This document shows positions 43,721 through 52,585 of a stretch of DNA of 64,000 nt, one piece after another (the first letter of the stretch is position 1; each line of letters starts with the position of its first letter). The DNA comes from Sandaracinobacteroides sp041675905 (GTDB lineage: Bacteria > Pseudomonadota > Alphaproteobacteria > Sphingomonadales > Sphingomonadaceae), in assembly GCA_041675905.1 (NCBI GenBank), contig JBAYSX010000001.1, positions 186,001 through 250,000 on the forward strand. The letters are read 5' to 3'. Both the position numbers and the translations under genes were made by a program. A model generated the notes under the pieces. It saw nothing but the letters and a program-made list of their open reading frames with translations, did no database searches and was not told the DNA's origin.

Positions 43721-45970
43721 ATGAGTCCCGAACCACAGGCCGATGCCGGAATCGTTGAATCGCCCTTTGGGACCGCGCTTTCCGACCGTTATCTCGTCTA
43801 TGCGCTGTCCACCATCACCGCCCGATCCTTGCCGGACGTGCGCGACGGGCTGAAGCCCGTGCATCGCCGGCTGCTGTGGGCGATGCGATTGCTGCGGCTC
43901 GATCCTGCGTCTGCCTATAAAAAATGCGCCCGCGTCGTCGGCGACGTCATCGGTAAGTATCACCCGCATGGCGACCAGTCCGTTTATGATGCGCTGGTAC
44001 GGCTCGCCCAGGATTTTTCGCTGCGCTATCCGCTGGTGGACGGGCAGGGTAATTTCGGCAATGTCGATGGCGATAACGCCGCCGCCATGCGTTACACCGA
44101 AGCGCGGCTGACCCGCGCCGCCACCCTGCTGATGGAAGGCGTGGACGAGGAAACTGTCGGTTTCCGCCCCACATATAATGGCGAGGAGGAGGAACCGGAG
44201 GTATTCCCTGCCGCCTTCCCCAATCTGCTGGCCAATGGCGCATCGGGCATCGCGGTTGGCATGGCGACTTCCATCCCGCCGCACAATGTCGCGGAAATCG
44301 CCGCCGCCGCCACCCTGCTGCTGAACGATCCGGCGACCATCCTGGAAGAAATACTCGCGGTTATGCCCGGACCGGATTTCCCCACCGGCGGGATCATCGT
44401 CGAATCGCCGGAATCCCTGCGTGAGGCCTATGCGACAGGTCGCGGGCCGGTGCGGCTGCGGGCGCGCTGGCAGGTGGAGGAACAGGGGCGCGGCACCTGG
44501 GCGATTGTCGTCCATGAAATCCCCTGGGGTCTGCCAAAAGCGCGGCTGATCGAACAGATCGCCGGTCTGATCGCCGACCGGAAATTGCCGATTCTGGAAG
44601 ATGTGCGGGACGAGAGCGATACGGAAATTCGCCTCGTTCTCGTGCCGCGTGCGCGCACCGTCGAGCCCGACATGCTGATGGAAAGCCTGTTCCGCATGTC
44701 CGATCTGGAGATGCGGATTTCCATCAATCTCAATGTGTTGTTACCGGATCGCACGCCGCAGGTTCTGGGGCTGAAAGCATTGTTGCAGGCCTGGCTCGAT
44801 CACCGCCAGGATGTGCTGGTGAAGGCCAGCCGCCACCGGCTGGCCGCTATCGCCGACCGGCTGGAACTTCTGGCCGGTTATCTGATCGTCTATCTCAACA
44901 TCGACGAGGTAATCCGCATCATCCGCGAGGAAGATGACCCGAAAGCGGAACTGATCGCCCGCTACGGTTTGACGGATCGCCAGGCGGAAGCCATCCTCAA
45001 TATGCGTCTGCGCTCGCTGCGCCGGCTGGAAGAAATCGCCATCCGCCAGGAGCAGGAGAAATTAAGCGCGGAACAGGCGAAGCTCGATGCCCTCGTCGCT
45101 TCGCCCGCGCGCCAGCGCACCGCGCTGAAGGCGGAACTGAACAGCCTCGCCAAAATCTATGCGCCGGATACAGCGCTCGGTCGCCGCCGCACCGGCTTTG
45201 CCGCAGCGCCCGCGGTTACGCCCTTGTCTGCCGAGGCAATGATCGAACGCGAACCGCTGACGGTGATTATCTCCGCCAAAAACTGGGTGCGGGCGATGAA
45301 GGGGCATACCGAAGCGGCCGCGATCGACAATCTGAAGTTCAAGGAGGGCGATGGCCCGGGTTGCGCCTTCCACGCGGAAACCGTGGACAAATTGCTGCTG
45401 GCGGCCTCGGGCGGGCGCTTCTTCATGCTTTCCGCCAATGATCTGCCGGGCGGGCGCGGATTTGGTGAGCCCTTGTCGCTGATGGTCGATTTTCCGGCTG
45501 GCGACACGCTGGTGACGGCGTTGCCTTATCGCCCCGGACAACGCTGGCTGCTGGCGGCAAGCGACGGACGCGGCTTTATCGCCAATTCCGACGATCTTCT
45601 CGCTGAAACCCGTAAGGGCCGGCAGGTGATGAATCTGAAACCGGAACAGACGCTGGTGGCGGCGATCCCTGTTCCCGCTGAACATGATCATGTCGCAGTC
45701 ATCGGCGAAAATCGCAAACTGTTGATTTTCCCGTTGGAAACCCTGCCGATGATGACGCGCGGGCAGGGCGTGGCATTGCAGAAATATCGTGACGGCAGCC
45801 TGTCCGACATCATGACACTGAAACTGGCGGACGGGCTGAGCTGGAAACTGGGTGGCGAATCCGCCCGTACCCGCACCGAAACCGACCTCACCCCCTGGCT
45901 GGGCAACCGGGCAGGCAGCGGGCGTCTGCCGCCGCAGGGCTTCCCCAAGGATAACAAGCTGCCGCGCTGA
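43721..45970 (+). CDS. parC: DNA topoisomerase IV subunit A
   Basis: ParC is the DNA-cutting subunit of the enzyme that unlinks replicated chromosomes. The N-terminus shows SDRYLVYALSTITARSLPDVRDGLKPVHRR in shortened pattern, then the catalytic tyrosine in AAMRYTEARL (about residue 120). The C-terminal beta-pinwheel is shorter than in GyrA. ATG 43721 has AGGAG six bases upstream. At 749 residues it fits ParC rather than GyrA (usually above 850), and the recO neighbour supports this. Confidence 0.93.
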   Translation: MSPEPQADAGIVESPFGTALSDRYLVYALSTITARSLPDVRDGLKPVHRRLLWAMRLLRLDPASAYKKCARVVGDVIGKYHPHGDQSVYDALVRLAQDFSLRYPLVDGQGNFGNVDGDNAAAMRYTEARLTRAATLLMEGVDEETVGFRPTYNGEEEEPEVFPAAFPNLLANGASGIAVGMATSIPPHNVAEIAAAATLLLNDPATILEEILAVMPGPDFPTGGIIVESPESLREAYATGRGPVRLRARWQVEEQGRGTWAIVVHEIPWGLPKARLIEQIAGLIADRKLPILEDVRDESDTEIRLVLVPRARTVEPDMLMESLFRMSDLEMRISINLNVLLPDRTPQVLGLKALLQAWLDHRQDVLVKASRHRLAAIADRLELLAGYLIVYLNIDEVIRIIREEDDPKAELIARYGLTDRQAEAILNMRLRSLRRLEEIAIRQEQEKLSAEQAKLDALVASPARQRTALKAELNSLAKIYAPDTALGRRRTGFAAAPAVTPLSAEAMIEREPLTVIISAKNWVRAMKGHTEAAAIDNLKFKEGDGPGCAFHAETVDKLLLAASGGRFFMLSANDLPGGRGFGEPLSLMVDFPAGDTLVTALPYRPGQRWLLAASDGRGFIANSDDLLAETRKGRQVMNLKPEQTLVAAIPVPAEHDHVAVIGENRKLLIFPLETLPMMTRGQGVALQKYRDGSLSDIMTLKLADGLSWKLGGESARTRTETDLTPWLGNRAGSGRLPPQGFPKDNKLPR

Positions 45971-46696
45971 TCAATCTTCCTGCCGCGTGAGTTGCCGCTC
46001 GACCGTCACCCACAGATCGGCAATGGCGCGGGACGCCGCCGACCTGGGCGCATAGGCCAGCACCGACGCATGTTCATCGGCCATGCGCTCCACCGCGCTC
46101 GCCATCGGGATCGCTGGCCAGTCTGGCTGTTCGGCCAGCGTCGCGCGGTGCAGCGCCCGTCGCTTGTCGACCATATTGAACAGCGGCAGCAAGGGCGGCT
46201 TGCCCTTGTGGTTGAGATGCAGATAATCCCGCACCTCACCCGCTGCCCGGAGGGACAGGGTGGATGGAATCACCGGCACCAGAATGAGCGATACACCCCG
46301 GATGACCTGCTCGCTTGTCGGCCCGAGCCCTGGCGGGCAATCGAGGATGATCCGGTCATAGCGTTCGGCCAGCGTATCGAGCAACCGGCGCAGCCGCTTT
46401 TTGCGCTCCAGTTCCGCAAACAGCGCATCCAGCCCGCGCAACGATGCGTCCGCACCGAGCAGGTCGAGGCGGGGAACGGCAGTTTGCACAATGCGTTCGG
46501 CAGGGTCGATATCGCGCTCGATCACCTCCCGCGCCCGCGCCGCCAGGCTCTTGCCCGGTGCGCCCAGAATCCAGGTGGCGCCTCCTTGCGCATCCAGATC
46601 CCATAACAGGGTCCGCCGGCACGAACGGGTCGCTGCCGCATGGGCGAGACTGACCGCCAATGTCGTTTTGCCGACGCCACCTTTCATGCTGTACAC
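45971..46696 (-). CDS. ParA/MinD-family ATPase
   Basis: A 241-residue ParA-type ATPase: KGGVGKTTLAVSLA is the deviant Walker A, DLDAQGGAT follows, and DCPPGLGPTS is the Walker B region. It is not next to a ParB gene, so it is more likely an orphan ParA (for example for positioning of a protein cluster) than the chromosome-segregation ParA. The only conventional start, GTG 46696, puts the P-loop at residue 5 and trims the usual first strand; the translated codons just upstream (encoding a serine-isoleucine-alanine run) fit that strand, so the true start may be a non-canonical codon. Confidence 0.8.
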   Translation of the reverse strand: MYSMKGGVGKTTLAVSLAHAAATRSCRRTLLWDLDAQGGATWILGAPGKSLAARAREVIERDIDPAERIVQTAVPRLDLLGADASLRGLDALFAELERKKRLRRLLDTLAERYDRIILDCPPGLGPTSEQVIRGVSLILVPVIPSTLSLRAAGEVRDYLHLNHKGKPPLLPLFNMVDKRRALHRATLAEQPDWPAIPMASAVERMADEHASVLAYAPRSAASRAIADLWVTVERQLTRQED

Positions 46697-46771
46697 TGCG
46701 ATACTCTTCAGCGACTTTCTCCCCTTCGGTTCCTTGTGATGGGCGGAGCAGTATGGCGGCTGTATCTGCTG

Positions 46772-46778
46772 CTGTCAT
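46772..46778 (+). promoter_or_regulatory. Distal Pho-box-like half site upstream of plcP
   Basis: A CTGTCAT at 46772-46778 matches the Pho-box half-site consensus and lies 35 bp upstream of the four-repeat array. It could be a distal PhoB half site or chance. Confidence 0.35.
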
Positions 46779-46806
46779 CGCCTTTACTGCGACATTTTGC
46801 GCCGGT

Positions 46807-46847
46807 TTGTCGCACATTTGTCATCGCTCTGTTCGCATAGCTGTCAT
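46807..46847 (+). promoter_or_regulatory. Tandem Pho-box array (predicted PhoB site)
   Basis: Four 7-base repeats lie on one strand: TTGTCGC (46807), TTGTCAT (46818), CTGTTCG (46829) and CTGTCAT (46841). Steps are 11, 11 and 12 bp, which is the Pho-box geometry (CTGTCAT with 4-base spacers). The last ends 8 bases before the -10 element GATAAT, where PhoB would replace the -35 region. The match to the consensus was judged by eye. Confidence 0.7.
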
Positions 46848-46855
46848 CACGGGGC

Positions 46856-46861
46856 GATAAT
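46856..46861 (+). promoter_or_regulatory. -10 element of the plcP promoter
   Basis: GATAAT lies 8 bases after the Pho-box array and 21-36 bases before the two possible plcP starts, so the leader would be short. It has no conventional -35, as expected of a PhoB-activated promoter. Confidence 0.55.
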
Positions 46862-46897
46862 GCTTGCTCGATTCGAAGCTTCATGGAGATGCGCGCT

Positions 46898-47830
46898 ATG
46901 GCATCCATGCCTGCTCCTTCCGCCCGGGCCTTTGGGGATGGTCCGGTCCGGAATGGAAAACCGGTCCTGCCTGGCTGGTTGCTCGAAAAAGATGGCGGCG
47001 GGGCAGAAATTCGTGCGCCACGCCTGAAGTTTCGAACCATCTGGATTTCCGATACGCACCTTGGCACCGTCGGTTGCAACGCCGGAATGCTGTATGATTT
47101 CCTCTGCAGTGTAGAATGTGAAACGCTTTACCTGGTTGGGGACATCATCGACGGCTGGGTCTTGCGCAAAGGCTGGTATTGGCCGCCGGCACACAATGAA
47201 GTTATCCGCCGCGTATTGAAAATGGCCGCGCACGGCACCCGCGTCGTTTATGTCCCGGGCAATCATGATGAAATGATGCGGGATTATACCGGCCTTAATT
47301 TCGGCGGCGTGGAGTTGTCCTTTGAAGAAATCCACATGACGGCCGATGGCCGGAGATTGCTGGTGCTGCATGGCGACCAGTTCGATAATGTGATGCTTTA
47401 TGCCCGCTGGCTCGCCTTTCTCGGGGACAAGGCCTATACCTTGCTGCTGCGGAGCAATCGTTATGTAAACATTATCCGTCGCCAGTTTGGCCTTCCCTGG
47501 TGGTCACTCGCCGGGCATCTGAAGAAAAAGGTCAAGAACGCCGTCCAGTTCATTTCCAGATACGAGGAAGTTGTCGCGCGCGCAGCCAGTGAACGCGGGG
47601 TGGACGGCGTAGTTTGCGGTCATATCCATTCAGCTGAAATTCGCCAGTTCGGCGACATCACTTATTACAATGATGGAGACTGGGTCGAAAGCTGCACGGC
47701 GCTTGTTGAAAATGCCGATGGGTCCATGGAAATCATCGATTGGGCTGCGCACCATCGCGAAATGGAGCTGGCCCGCAGGGACGGGCGAGAGACGCGCAGC
47801 CGACCGCAGCTTGCGCCGGTTCCCGCATGA
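46898..47830 (+). CDS. plcP: PlcP-type metallophosphoesterase (predicted phosphate-starvation phospholipase C)
   Basis: A metallophosphoesterase related to LpxH. Metal-binding motifs are WISDTHLG (about residue 49), GDIIDGW, GNHDEM and CGHIHSAEI, with LHGDQFDN between. The WYWPPAHNEVIRR, FGLPWWSLAG and NDGDWVESCTALVE segments are those of the PlcP branch, which removes phosphorylated head groups from phospholipids, rather than LpxH. About 310 residues. ATG 46898 has GGAG nine bases upstream; ATG 46883 adds five residues. The stop overlaps the glycosyltransferase start. A Pho-box array and -10 lie directly upstream. Confidence 0.82.
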   Translation: MASMPAPSARAFGDGPVRNGKPVLPGWLLEKDGGGAEIRAPRLKFRTIWISDTHLGTVGCNAGMLYDFLCSVECETLYLVGDIIDGWVLRKGWYWPPAHNEVIRRVLKMAAHGTRVVYVPGNHDEMMRDYTGLNFGGVELSFEEIHMTADGRRLLVLHGDQFDNVMLYARWLAFLGDKAYTLLLRSNRYVNIIRRQFGLPWWSLAGHLKKKVKNAVQFISRYEEVVARAASERGVDGVVCGHIHSAEIRQFGDITYYNDGDWVESCTALVENADGSMEIIDWAAHHREMELARRDGRETRSRPQLAPVPA

Positions 47831-48882
47831 GGATCGCGCTGATCACGGACGCCTGGGCGCCGCAGGTGAATGGCGTCGTTCGCACGCTGACCACGACGAC
47901 CAAAATCCTGCGCGAGCGGGGGATGGAAGTGCTGACGTTGACGCCGGACCGCTTCACGACCATTCCATGCCCCACCTATCCCGACATTCGCCTGGCGATC
48001 GGCTGCGGCCGGTCGCTGGCGCGGCAGCTGGCCGAATTCGTACCGGATGCCATTCATATCGCCACCGAGGGGCCGCTGGGCTGGGCGGCACGCAGCTGGT
48101 GCCTGAAGCGTGGCTTGCGGTTCACCACTTCCTTTCACACCCGCTTCCCCGATTATCTGGCGGTGCGGACCGGTTTGCCAGCGCGCTGTTTCTGGCCAGC
48201 CCTGCGGCGTTTTCACGGGGCTGCCGAAGCGATTTTCGCCGCCACCGGCACCTTGCAGCGCGAACTGCAAGCCCATGGCTTGCCGCAAACGCACCGCTGG
48301 TCACGCGGGGTCGATCTTTCCCTGTTCTCGCCGGATGCCGCCGACGGGCGCTTTGTACATTTGCCGCGCCCCATATTGTTGCATGTTGGCCGGGTGGCGG
48401 CGGAAAAGAATATCGGCGCTTTCCTGTCCGTGCCGGTGTCAGGCACGCGCGTGGTCGTCGGCGATGGTCCGGCGCGCGCGCGGCTGGAACGCAGCTATCC
48501 GGATGCGGTTTTCACCGGCGCGCTGCATGGCGTGGAGCTTGGCGCTGCCTACGCTTCCGCCGATTGCCTCGTTTTCCCCAGCCTGACCGATACATTCGGA
48601 ATGGTGATGGTGGAGGCGCTGGCCAGTGGCATACCCGTTGCGGCCTGCCCGGTGCCTGGTCCACTGGATGTGGTAGGCGCCGATGGCCTCGGCCCCGACG
48701 GACGCGCGGGGGCACGAATCGGTGCCCTGGATGCGGATCTGGGCGCGGCTATCCGCATGGCGCTGACCGCCGACCGCGAGGCCTGCGTCGCCGAGGGTCG
48801 CCGTTACGACTGGCAGAATTGTACGGATCAGTTTCTCAGCGGCTTGCGGCCCCTGAATGCGGATAACCTGCTCGCCGCCTGA
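47827..48882 (+). CDS. agt: GT4 glycosyltransferase, Agt-type (predicted glycolipid synthase)
   Basis: A 351-residue GT-B glycosyltransferase of family 4. The N-terminus is RIALITDAWAPQVNGVVRTL, and the donor site has VGRVAAEKNI, GDGPARARLE and PSLTDTFGMVMVEALASG, where the first Glu of the usual E-x7-E is replaced by Thr, as in SqdX-like and Agt enzymes. ATGA overlap with the PlcP-type gene indicates coupling. The PlcP-Agt model is that phospholipid is cut to diacylglycerol, which Agt glycosylates. The sugar donor cannot be told from the sequence. No other sphingoglycolipid genes are nearby. Confidence 0.75.
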   Translation: MRIALITDAWAPQVNGVVRTLTTTTKILRERGMEVLTLTPDRFTTIPCPTYPDIRLAIGCGRSLARQLAEFVPDAIHIATEGPLGWAARSWCLKRGLRFTTSFHTRFPDYLAVRTGLPARCFWPALRRFHGAAEAIFAATGTLQRELQAHGLPQTHRWSRGVDLSLFSPDAADGRFVHLPRPILLHVGRVAAEKNIGAFLSVPVSGTRVVVGDGPARARLERSYPDAVFTGALHGVELGAAYASADCLVFPSLTDTFGMVMVEALASGIPVAACPVPGPLDVVGADGLGPDGRAGARIGALDADLGAAIRMALTADREACVAEGRRYDWQNCTDQFLSGLRPLNADNLLAA

Positions 48883-48885
48883 CGA

Positions 48886-51378
48886 TCAGTAAATCCCGCC
48901 GCTGCCGCGCAGGAAGTCGCTGTCGGTACGCACGCGTGCTTGCGGTGCCGGCGCGATCACATCGCTTTGTGCCTCGGCGCGCTGGATGCGGCGCGGCTCG
49001 GATTCAGGCTTGAAGGCTTCCCAGATTACCGACGCGCGCGGTTCCCCGCCGGGCCATGCGCCATAGACGCGGCGACCCGAACGGCGGTCGATGCGCACCA
49101 TGCGTACGCCTGCGGGCGCCAGGAACGGGTCCGGTGCGGGGGCATTATCCTTGAAAGCGGTCTCATAGAAATTTCGCCAGATCGGTGTGGCGAAGGAGCC
49201 GCCCTGCATCCAGCCGCCCAGATTCTCGGGCTGGTCATAACCGACATACAGACCAGCCACGAAATGCGGCGTGCCCCCGACAAACCACACATCGCGCGGG
49301 CCGGTGGTGGTACCGGTCTTGCCGGCAATCGGAATGCCCAGCGGTTGCAACATGCGCGCCGTGCCACGTTCGATCACGCCTTCCAGCATATGTGTCACCT
49401 GATAAGCAGTACGTGCATCCAGCGCCTGTTGACGGATATCCGCCGGGCGCGGCATGCCGCCGCCGCGCCATTCGGGCGCGTTGCAGCCCTCGCAGGGGCG
49501 CGGGTCTGCACGATAAATAGTTTTGCCATTGCGATCCTGGACCAGATCGAACAGGACCGGTTCCACCCGCTTGCCGCCATTGAACAGCATGGAATAGCCG
49601 TTGACCAGTTTCATCGGCGTGGTTTCACCCGCCCCCAGCGCGATGGCGAGCACCGGATCATATTCGCCAACGCCCAGGTCTTTGGCCAGCTTCACGACAT
49701 TGTCCATGCCGGCCTTGTGGGCGACACGAATCGTCATCAGGTTGCGCGATTGTTCGAGGCCCCAACGCATCGTCTGGGTGCCGGCATAATTACCGCCGAA
49801 ATTGCGGAAACATTTGCGTCCCAGCCGTACCGACTGGAACACGCAGTAGGGCGCATCCGATACCATCGACGCCGGAGTCATGCCGTTGTCCAGCCCGGCG
49901 GCATAGACGAACGGCTTGAAGGCCGAACCGGACTGTCTCATCGCCTGGGTTGCGCGGTTGAAACTGGATTGACGGATATCGAAACCGCCTACCATCGCCA
50001 GTACACGACCAGTATCCGGCTCCTGCACCACCAGTGCGCCGGAAATTTCGGGAATCTGGCGCAGGGCATAGCTGCTGGCGTTGGCGCGGGTAACGGGCAC
50101 CACGTCGCCCGGGCGTAATTGCTGCCATGCTGGCACACCGCCGCGCTGCATACCGGCATTGCCGTTGGGCAAATAGCCTTTGGAGCCATCGGTGAAACCG
50201 ATGTCGAACCCGTCGGAGGCGCGCCTCAGGATCACCGCCGCGCGCCATTCCGGATAACCGACGCCCAGATTTTTCGCGGCAAGACGTCGTTCCCAATCCT
50301 GCCCGAGTTCGATGGTGGCCGCCGGACCGCGCCAGCCGCGATTCCGGTCGTAGCGCACCAGGCCGTCGCGCAAGGCTTTTTCGGCTGCTGCCTGGATCAC
50401 CGGATCTATGGTTGCGCGTACCCAGATGCCGCCCGCATAGACGCTATTGGGACCGTCTTTGGCGTCCTCACCAAATTTCTCGATTAGCTGCCGGCGGATT
50501 TCCTCGAAAAAATATCCGCCGGAGCCACCCATGTCGTTGGCGACGAGAGCAGGGCGGAAATGGCCCGTTCCCAGCGGCAGGGCCTGGTATTGCGCGGATT
50601 GCGCGCTGGTCAGATAACCGTTCCGCGCCAGTTCCGTCAGAACATAATTGCGGCGTTCGGTAGCACGGTCTGGATACCGGTCCGGATTATAATTGGACGG
50701 GGCCTTCGGCAATCCTGCCAGAAAGGCCGCCTCCGGATAGCCGATCTCGGTAACGCTTTTGCCGAAATAACTCTGGGATGCTGCCTCGATGCCATAGGCG
50801 TTACGCCCCAGGAATATTTCGTTGAGGTAAAGTTCGAGAATCTGTTCCTTGGTGAACTGTCTTTCGATCCGCCGCGCAAGGATAGCTTCGCGGATCTTCC
50901 GCATCATCGACAATTCATTGGTTAGCAGCAGGTTTTTCGCCACCTGCTGTGTAATAGTCGAGGCGCCGACCGGACGACGCTCGCCGAGGTTGCGCAAGTT
51001 GGTGAACACCGCCGAGATGATCCCGGCATAATCCAGACCCTCATGTGTGAAGAAGGTTTTATCCTCTGCTGAAATGAAGGCCTGGATTACCTGTGGCGAA
51101 ATCTCTTCATAAGGCATGAAAATGCGCCGTTCCCGCGCATAGCTATGCACCGGTGTGCCGTCGGCGGCGCGTACCATGCCTGGTAGCGGCGACTGGTAGG
51201 TGGCGAGGCTTGCCGCATCCGGCAAACCCCTGCCGACCAGAAACCACAAGGCAGCAATGGCGAGAACGCCAAATACAAGCAGGCCAATGGCGGCGATCCC
51301 CACAACGCGCGGAATGCGCGCAAGGACAGGGCGCCGGGGTGTCGAGGAAGGGTCAGGGGCAGGCGTCGAGGCGTTCAT
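48886..51378 (-). CDS. mrcA: Penicillin-binding protein 1A
   Basis: A bifunctional peptidoglycan synthase of 830 residues. A membrane anchor (VVGIAAIGLLVFGVLAIAAL) is followed by the transglycosylase with EDKTFFTHEGLDYAGI (catalytic Glu), then the transpeptidase with SxxK in SGSAFKPF, SxN in EQSRNLM and KTGTT. A low-homology insert between the two domains is normal for 1A. ATG 51378 is chosen; GTG 51381 is one codon earlier. It ends convergently 4 bases from agt. Confidence 0.94.
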   Translation of the reverse strand: MNASTPAPDPSSTPRRPVLARIPRVVGIAAIGLLVFGVLAIAALWFLVGRGLPDAASLATYQSPLPGMVRAADGTPVHSYARERRIFMPYEEISPQVIQAFISAEDKTFFTHEGLDYAGIISAVFTNLRNLGERRPVGASTITQQVAKNLLLTNELSMMRKIREAILARRIERQFTKEQILELYLNEIFLGRNAYGIEAASQSYFGKSVTEIGYPEAAFLAGLPKAPSNYNPDRYPDRATERRNYVLTELARNGYLTSAQSAQYQALPLGTGHFRPALVANDMGGSGGYFFEEIRRQLIEKFGEDAKDGPNSVYAGGIWVRATIDPVIQAAAEKALRDGLVRYDRNRGWRGPAATIELGQDWERRLAAKNLGVGYPEWRAAVILRRASDGFDIGFTDGSKGYLPNGNAGMQRGGVPAWQQLRPGDVVPVTRANASSYALRQIPEISGALVVQEPDTGRVLAMVGGFDIRQSSFNRATQAMRQSGSAFKPFVYAAGLDNGMTPASMVSDAPYCVFQSVRLGRKCFRNFGGNYAGTQTMRWGLEQSRNLMTIRVAHKAGMDNVVKLAKDLGVGEYDPVLAIALGAGETTPMKLVNGYSMLFNGGKRVEPVLFDLVQDRNGKTIYRADPRPCEGCNAPEWRGGGMPRPADIRQQALDARTAYQVTHMLEGVIERGTARMLQPLGIPIAGKTGTTTGPRDVWFVGGTPHFVAGLYVGYDQPENLGGWMQGGSFATPIWRNFYETAFKDNAPAPDPFLAPAGVRMVRIDRRSGRRVYGAWPGGEPRASVIWEAFKPESEPRRIQRAEAQSDVIAPAPQARVRTDSDFLRGSGGIY

Positions 51379-51461
51379 CACGCCATCTCTACGCAGTCGT
51401 CAGCAAAAATGCACCCACTATCCATGCGGCGCTTGTCAGTCCGGGGCAAATCGGCGGTGGA

Positions 51462-52253
51462 TCAGAAGGCGACCGCGCCGCCCACCAATACGGCCCGTTC
51501 ATCCTTCGACGGATCGAGCGGCGTCGGGTTTTGTGGAGCCATGCGATAACGCAATGAACCACCGACTGAAATACCCGGAGACAGGGACAGGGCACCGCTG
51601 GCTTCTACGCCATAGCTGTTGCCCAAAAGATCCGCGGCGACCGGCAGGCTGGAGCCGCGCTCGACGCTGGCGCGCACCCCGGTTTTCCAGTTGCGCCCGG
51701 CATAGCTGACGCCGACGTCCGCGCCGCGCTTTTCCCCGCCACTCACGCCTGCATCGACGCGGGCGACCCCGCCGCTGACAGAGAAACCATTGTAACCGAC
51801 GGACAGATCGACATTATAACCGGACGGCGCGACGCCCGGCGACACCTGGGCTTCAGCGGCGCGGGCGGAAGCTGTGGCGGGCGTCAGACTACGGGTCGTG
51901 ACTCCGATGGACAGTCCCTTCCGGTTCCGCTCCTGCGTGCCCGAAGGCGTGAAACTGAAACTGCGCTCATCCACCTGGGTGCGCGGCGTCGATGAGCGAC
52001 CCGGAACAGCGCCAGGGGCGGTAAAGGCAAATTTGCTGACATCGATAGAGCCGAGCGCAGGCGGTGCGAAGGCTGCGAAGCTTTCCGTCTGCTTCGCGCG
52101 ATAGCCAATGCTGCTATTGCTGCCCGTTACTTTTTCAGAACTGGCGAGAGTTCCGGTGGCTGGCAGCAGCACTGCCACCAGCGCAACAGCTATCGTCCCT
52201 GCCCCCCGCAGAAAAACGCGCTTTGCCCCACAAGACTCAACTACCCGTTCCAT
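51462..52253 (-). CDS. Exported protein of unknown function, probably outer-membrane beta-barrel
   Basis: A 263-residue protein with an N-terminal hydrophobic segment (TIAVALVAVLLPATGTLAS) that fits a signal peptide, a Ser/Ala-rich linker, and a C-terminal half made of repeating amphipathic strands (GVSYAGRNWKTGVRASV, YGVEASGALSLSPG) that ends in a terminal Phe (GGAVAF). That end is typical of outer-membrane barrels. No family recognised. The ATG at 52253 is preferred to the longer start at 52292. It lies 84 bases upstream of mrcA on the same strand and could be co-transcribed. Confidence 0.7.
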   Translation of the reverse strand: MERVVESCGAKRVFLRGAGTIAVALVAVLLPATGTLASSEKVTGSNSSIGYRAKQTESFAAFAPPALGSIDVSKFAFTAPGAVPGRSSTPRTQVDERSFSFTPSGTQERNRKGLSIGVTTRSLTPATASARAAEAQVSPGVAPSGYNVDLSVGYNGFSVSGGVARVDAGVSGGEKRGADVGVSYAGRNWKTGVRASVERGSSLPVAADLLGNSYGVEASGALSLSPGISVGGSLRYRMAPQNPTPLDPSKDERAVLVGGAVAF

Positions 52254-52585
52254 CACTTCCACCCAATACGCCATATCGGTTGTAAAGCCCACGCCTTGAC
52301 ACAGCGATTCGCCTAATTCCCGTTACATGGTCCCTTTTTGTTGCAATCCTGTTGCATTTTGCCCACATTTTTTTGGGCGGCGCATCGTTGCACGCCTGGA
52401 GGCATCAATGCCACGCCCGGCTGTATCGTGCAACCCGGGCGCCATCCTGCAGTCGGTGGCAGTTGCGAAAAAGCCGTTACAGCCTTATGGCGCGACGGTG
52501 AAGGTGTCGCCGGGCAAGCCAGTTGCGCGGAGGCCGGTTTGCGATGATGCAAGGGCGACGGGAGTTTGGCTTGACTGGAAACGGG
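52254..52585. other. 332-base gap with repeats but no supported gene
   Basis: A lower-GC gap between two divergent genes. It holds GTTGCA-containing repeats (GTTGCAATCCT and GTTGCATTTTG) and a 5-base stem with GCCCA and TGGGC around a T-run. TTGACA at about 52295 has no well-spaced -10. It is probably the shared promoter region. An upstream ATG (52544) for the next gene would shorten the gap. Confidence 0.4.
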
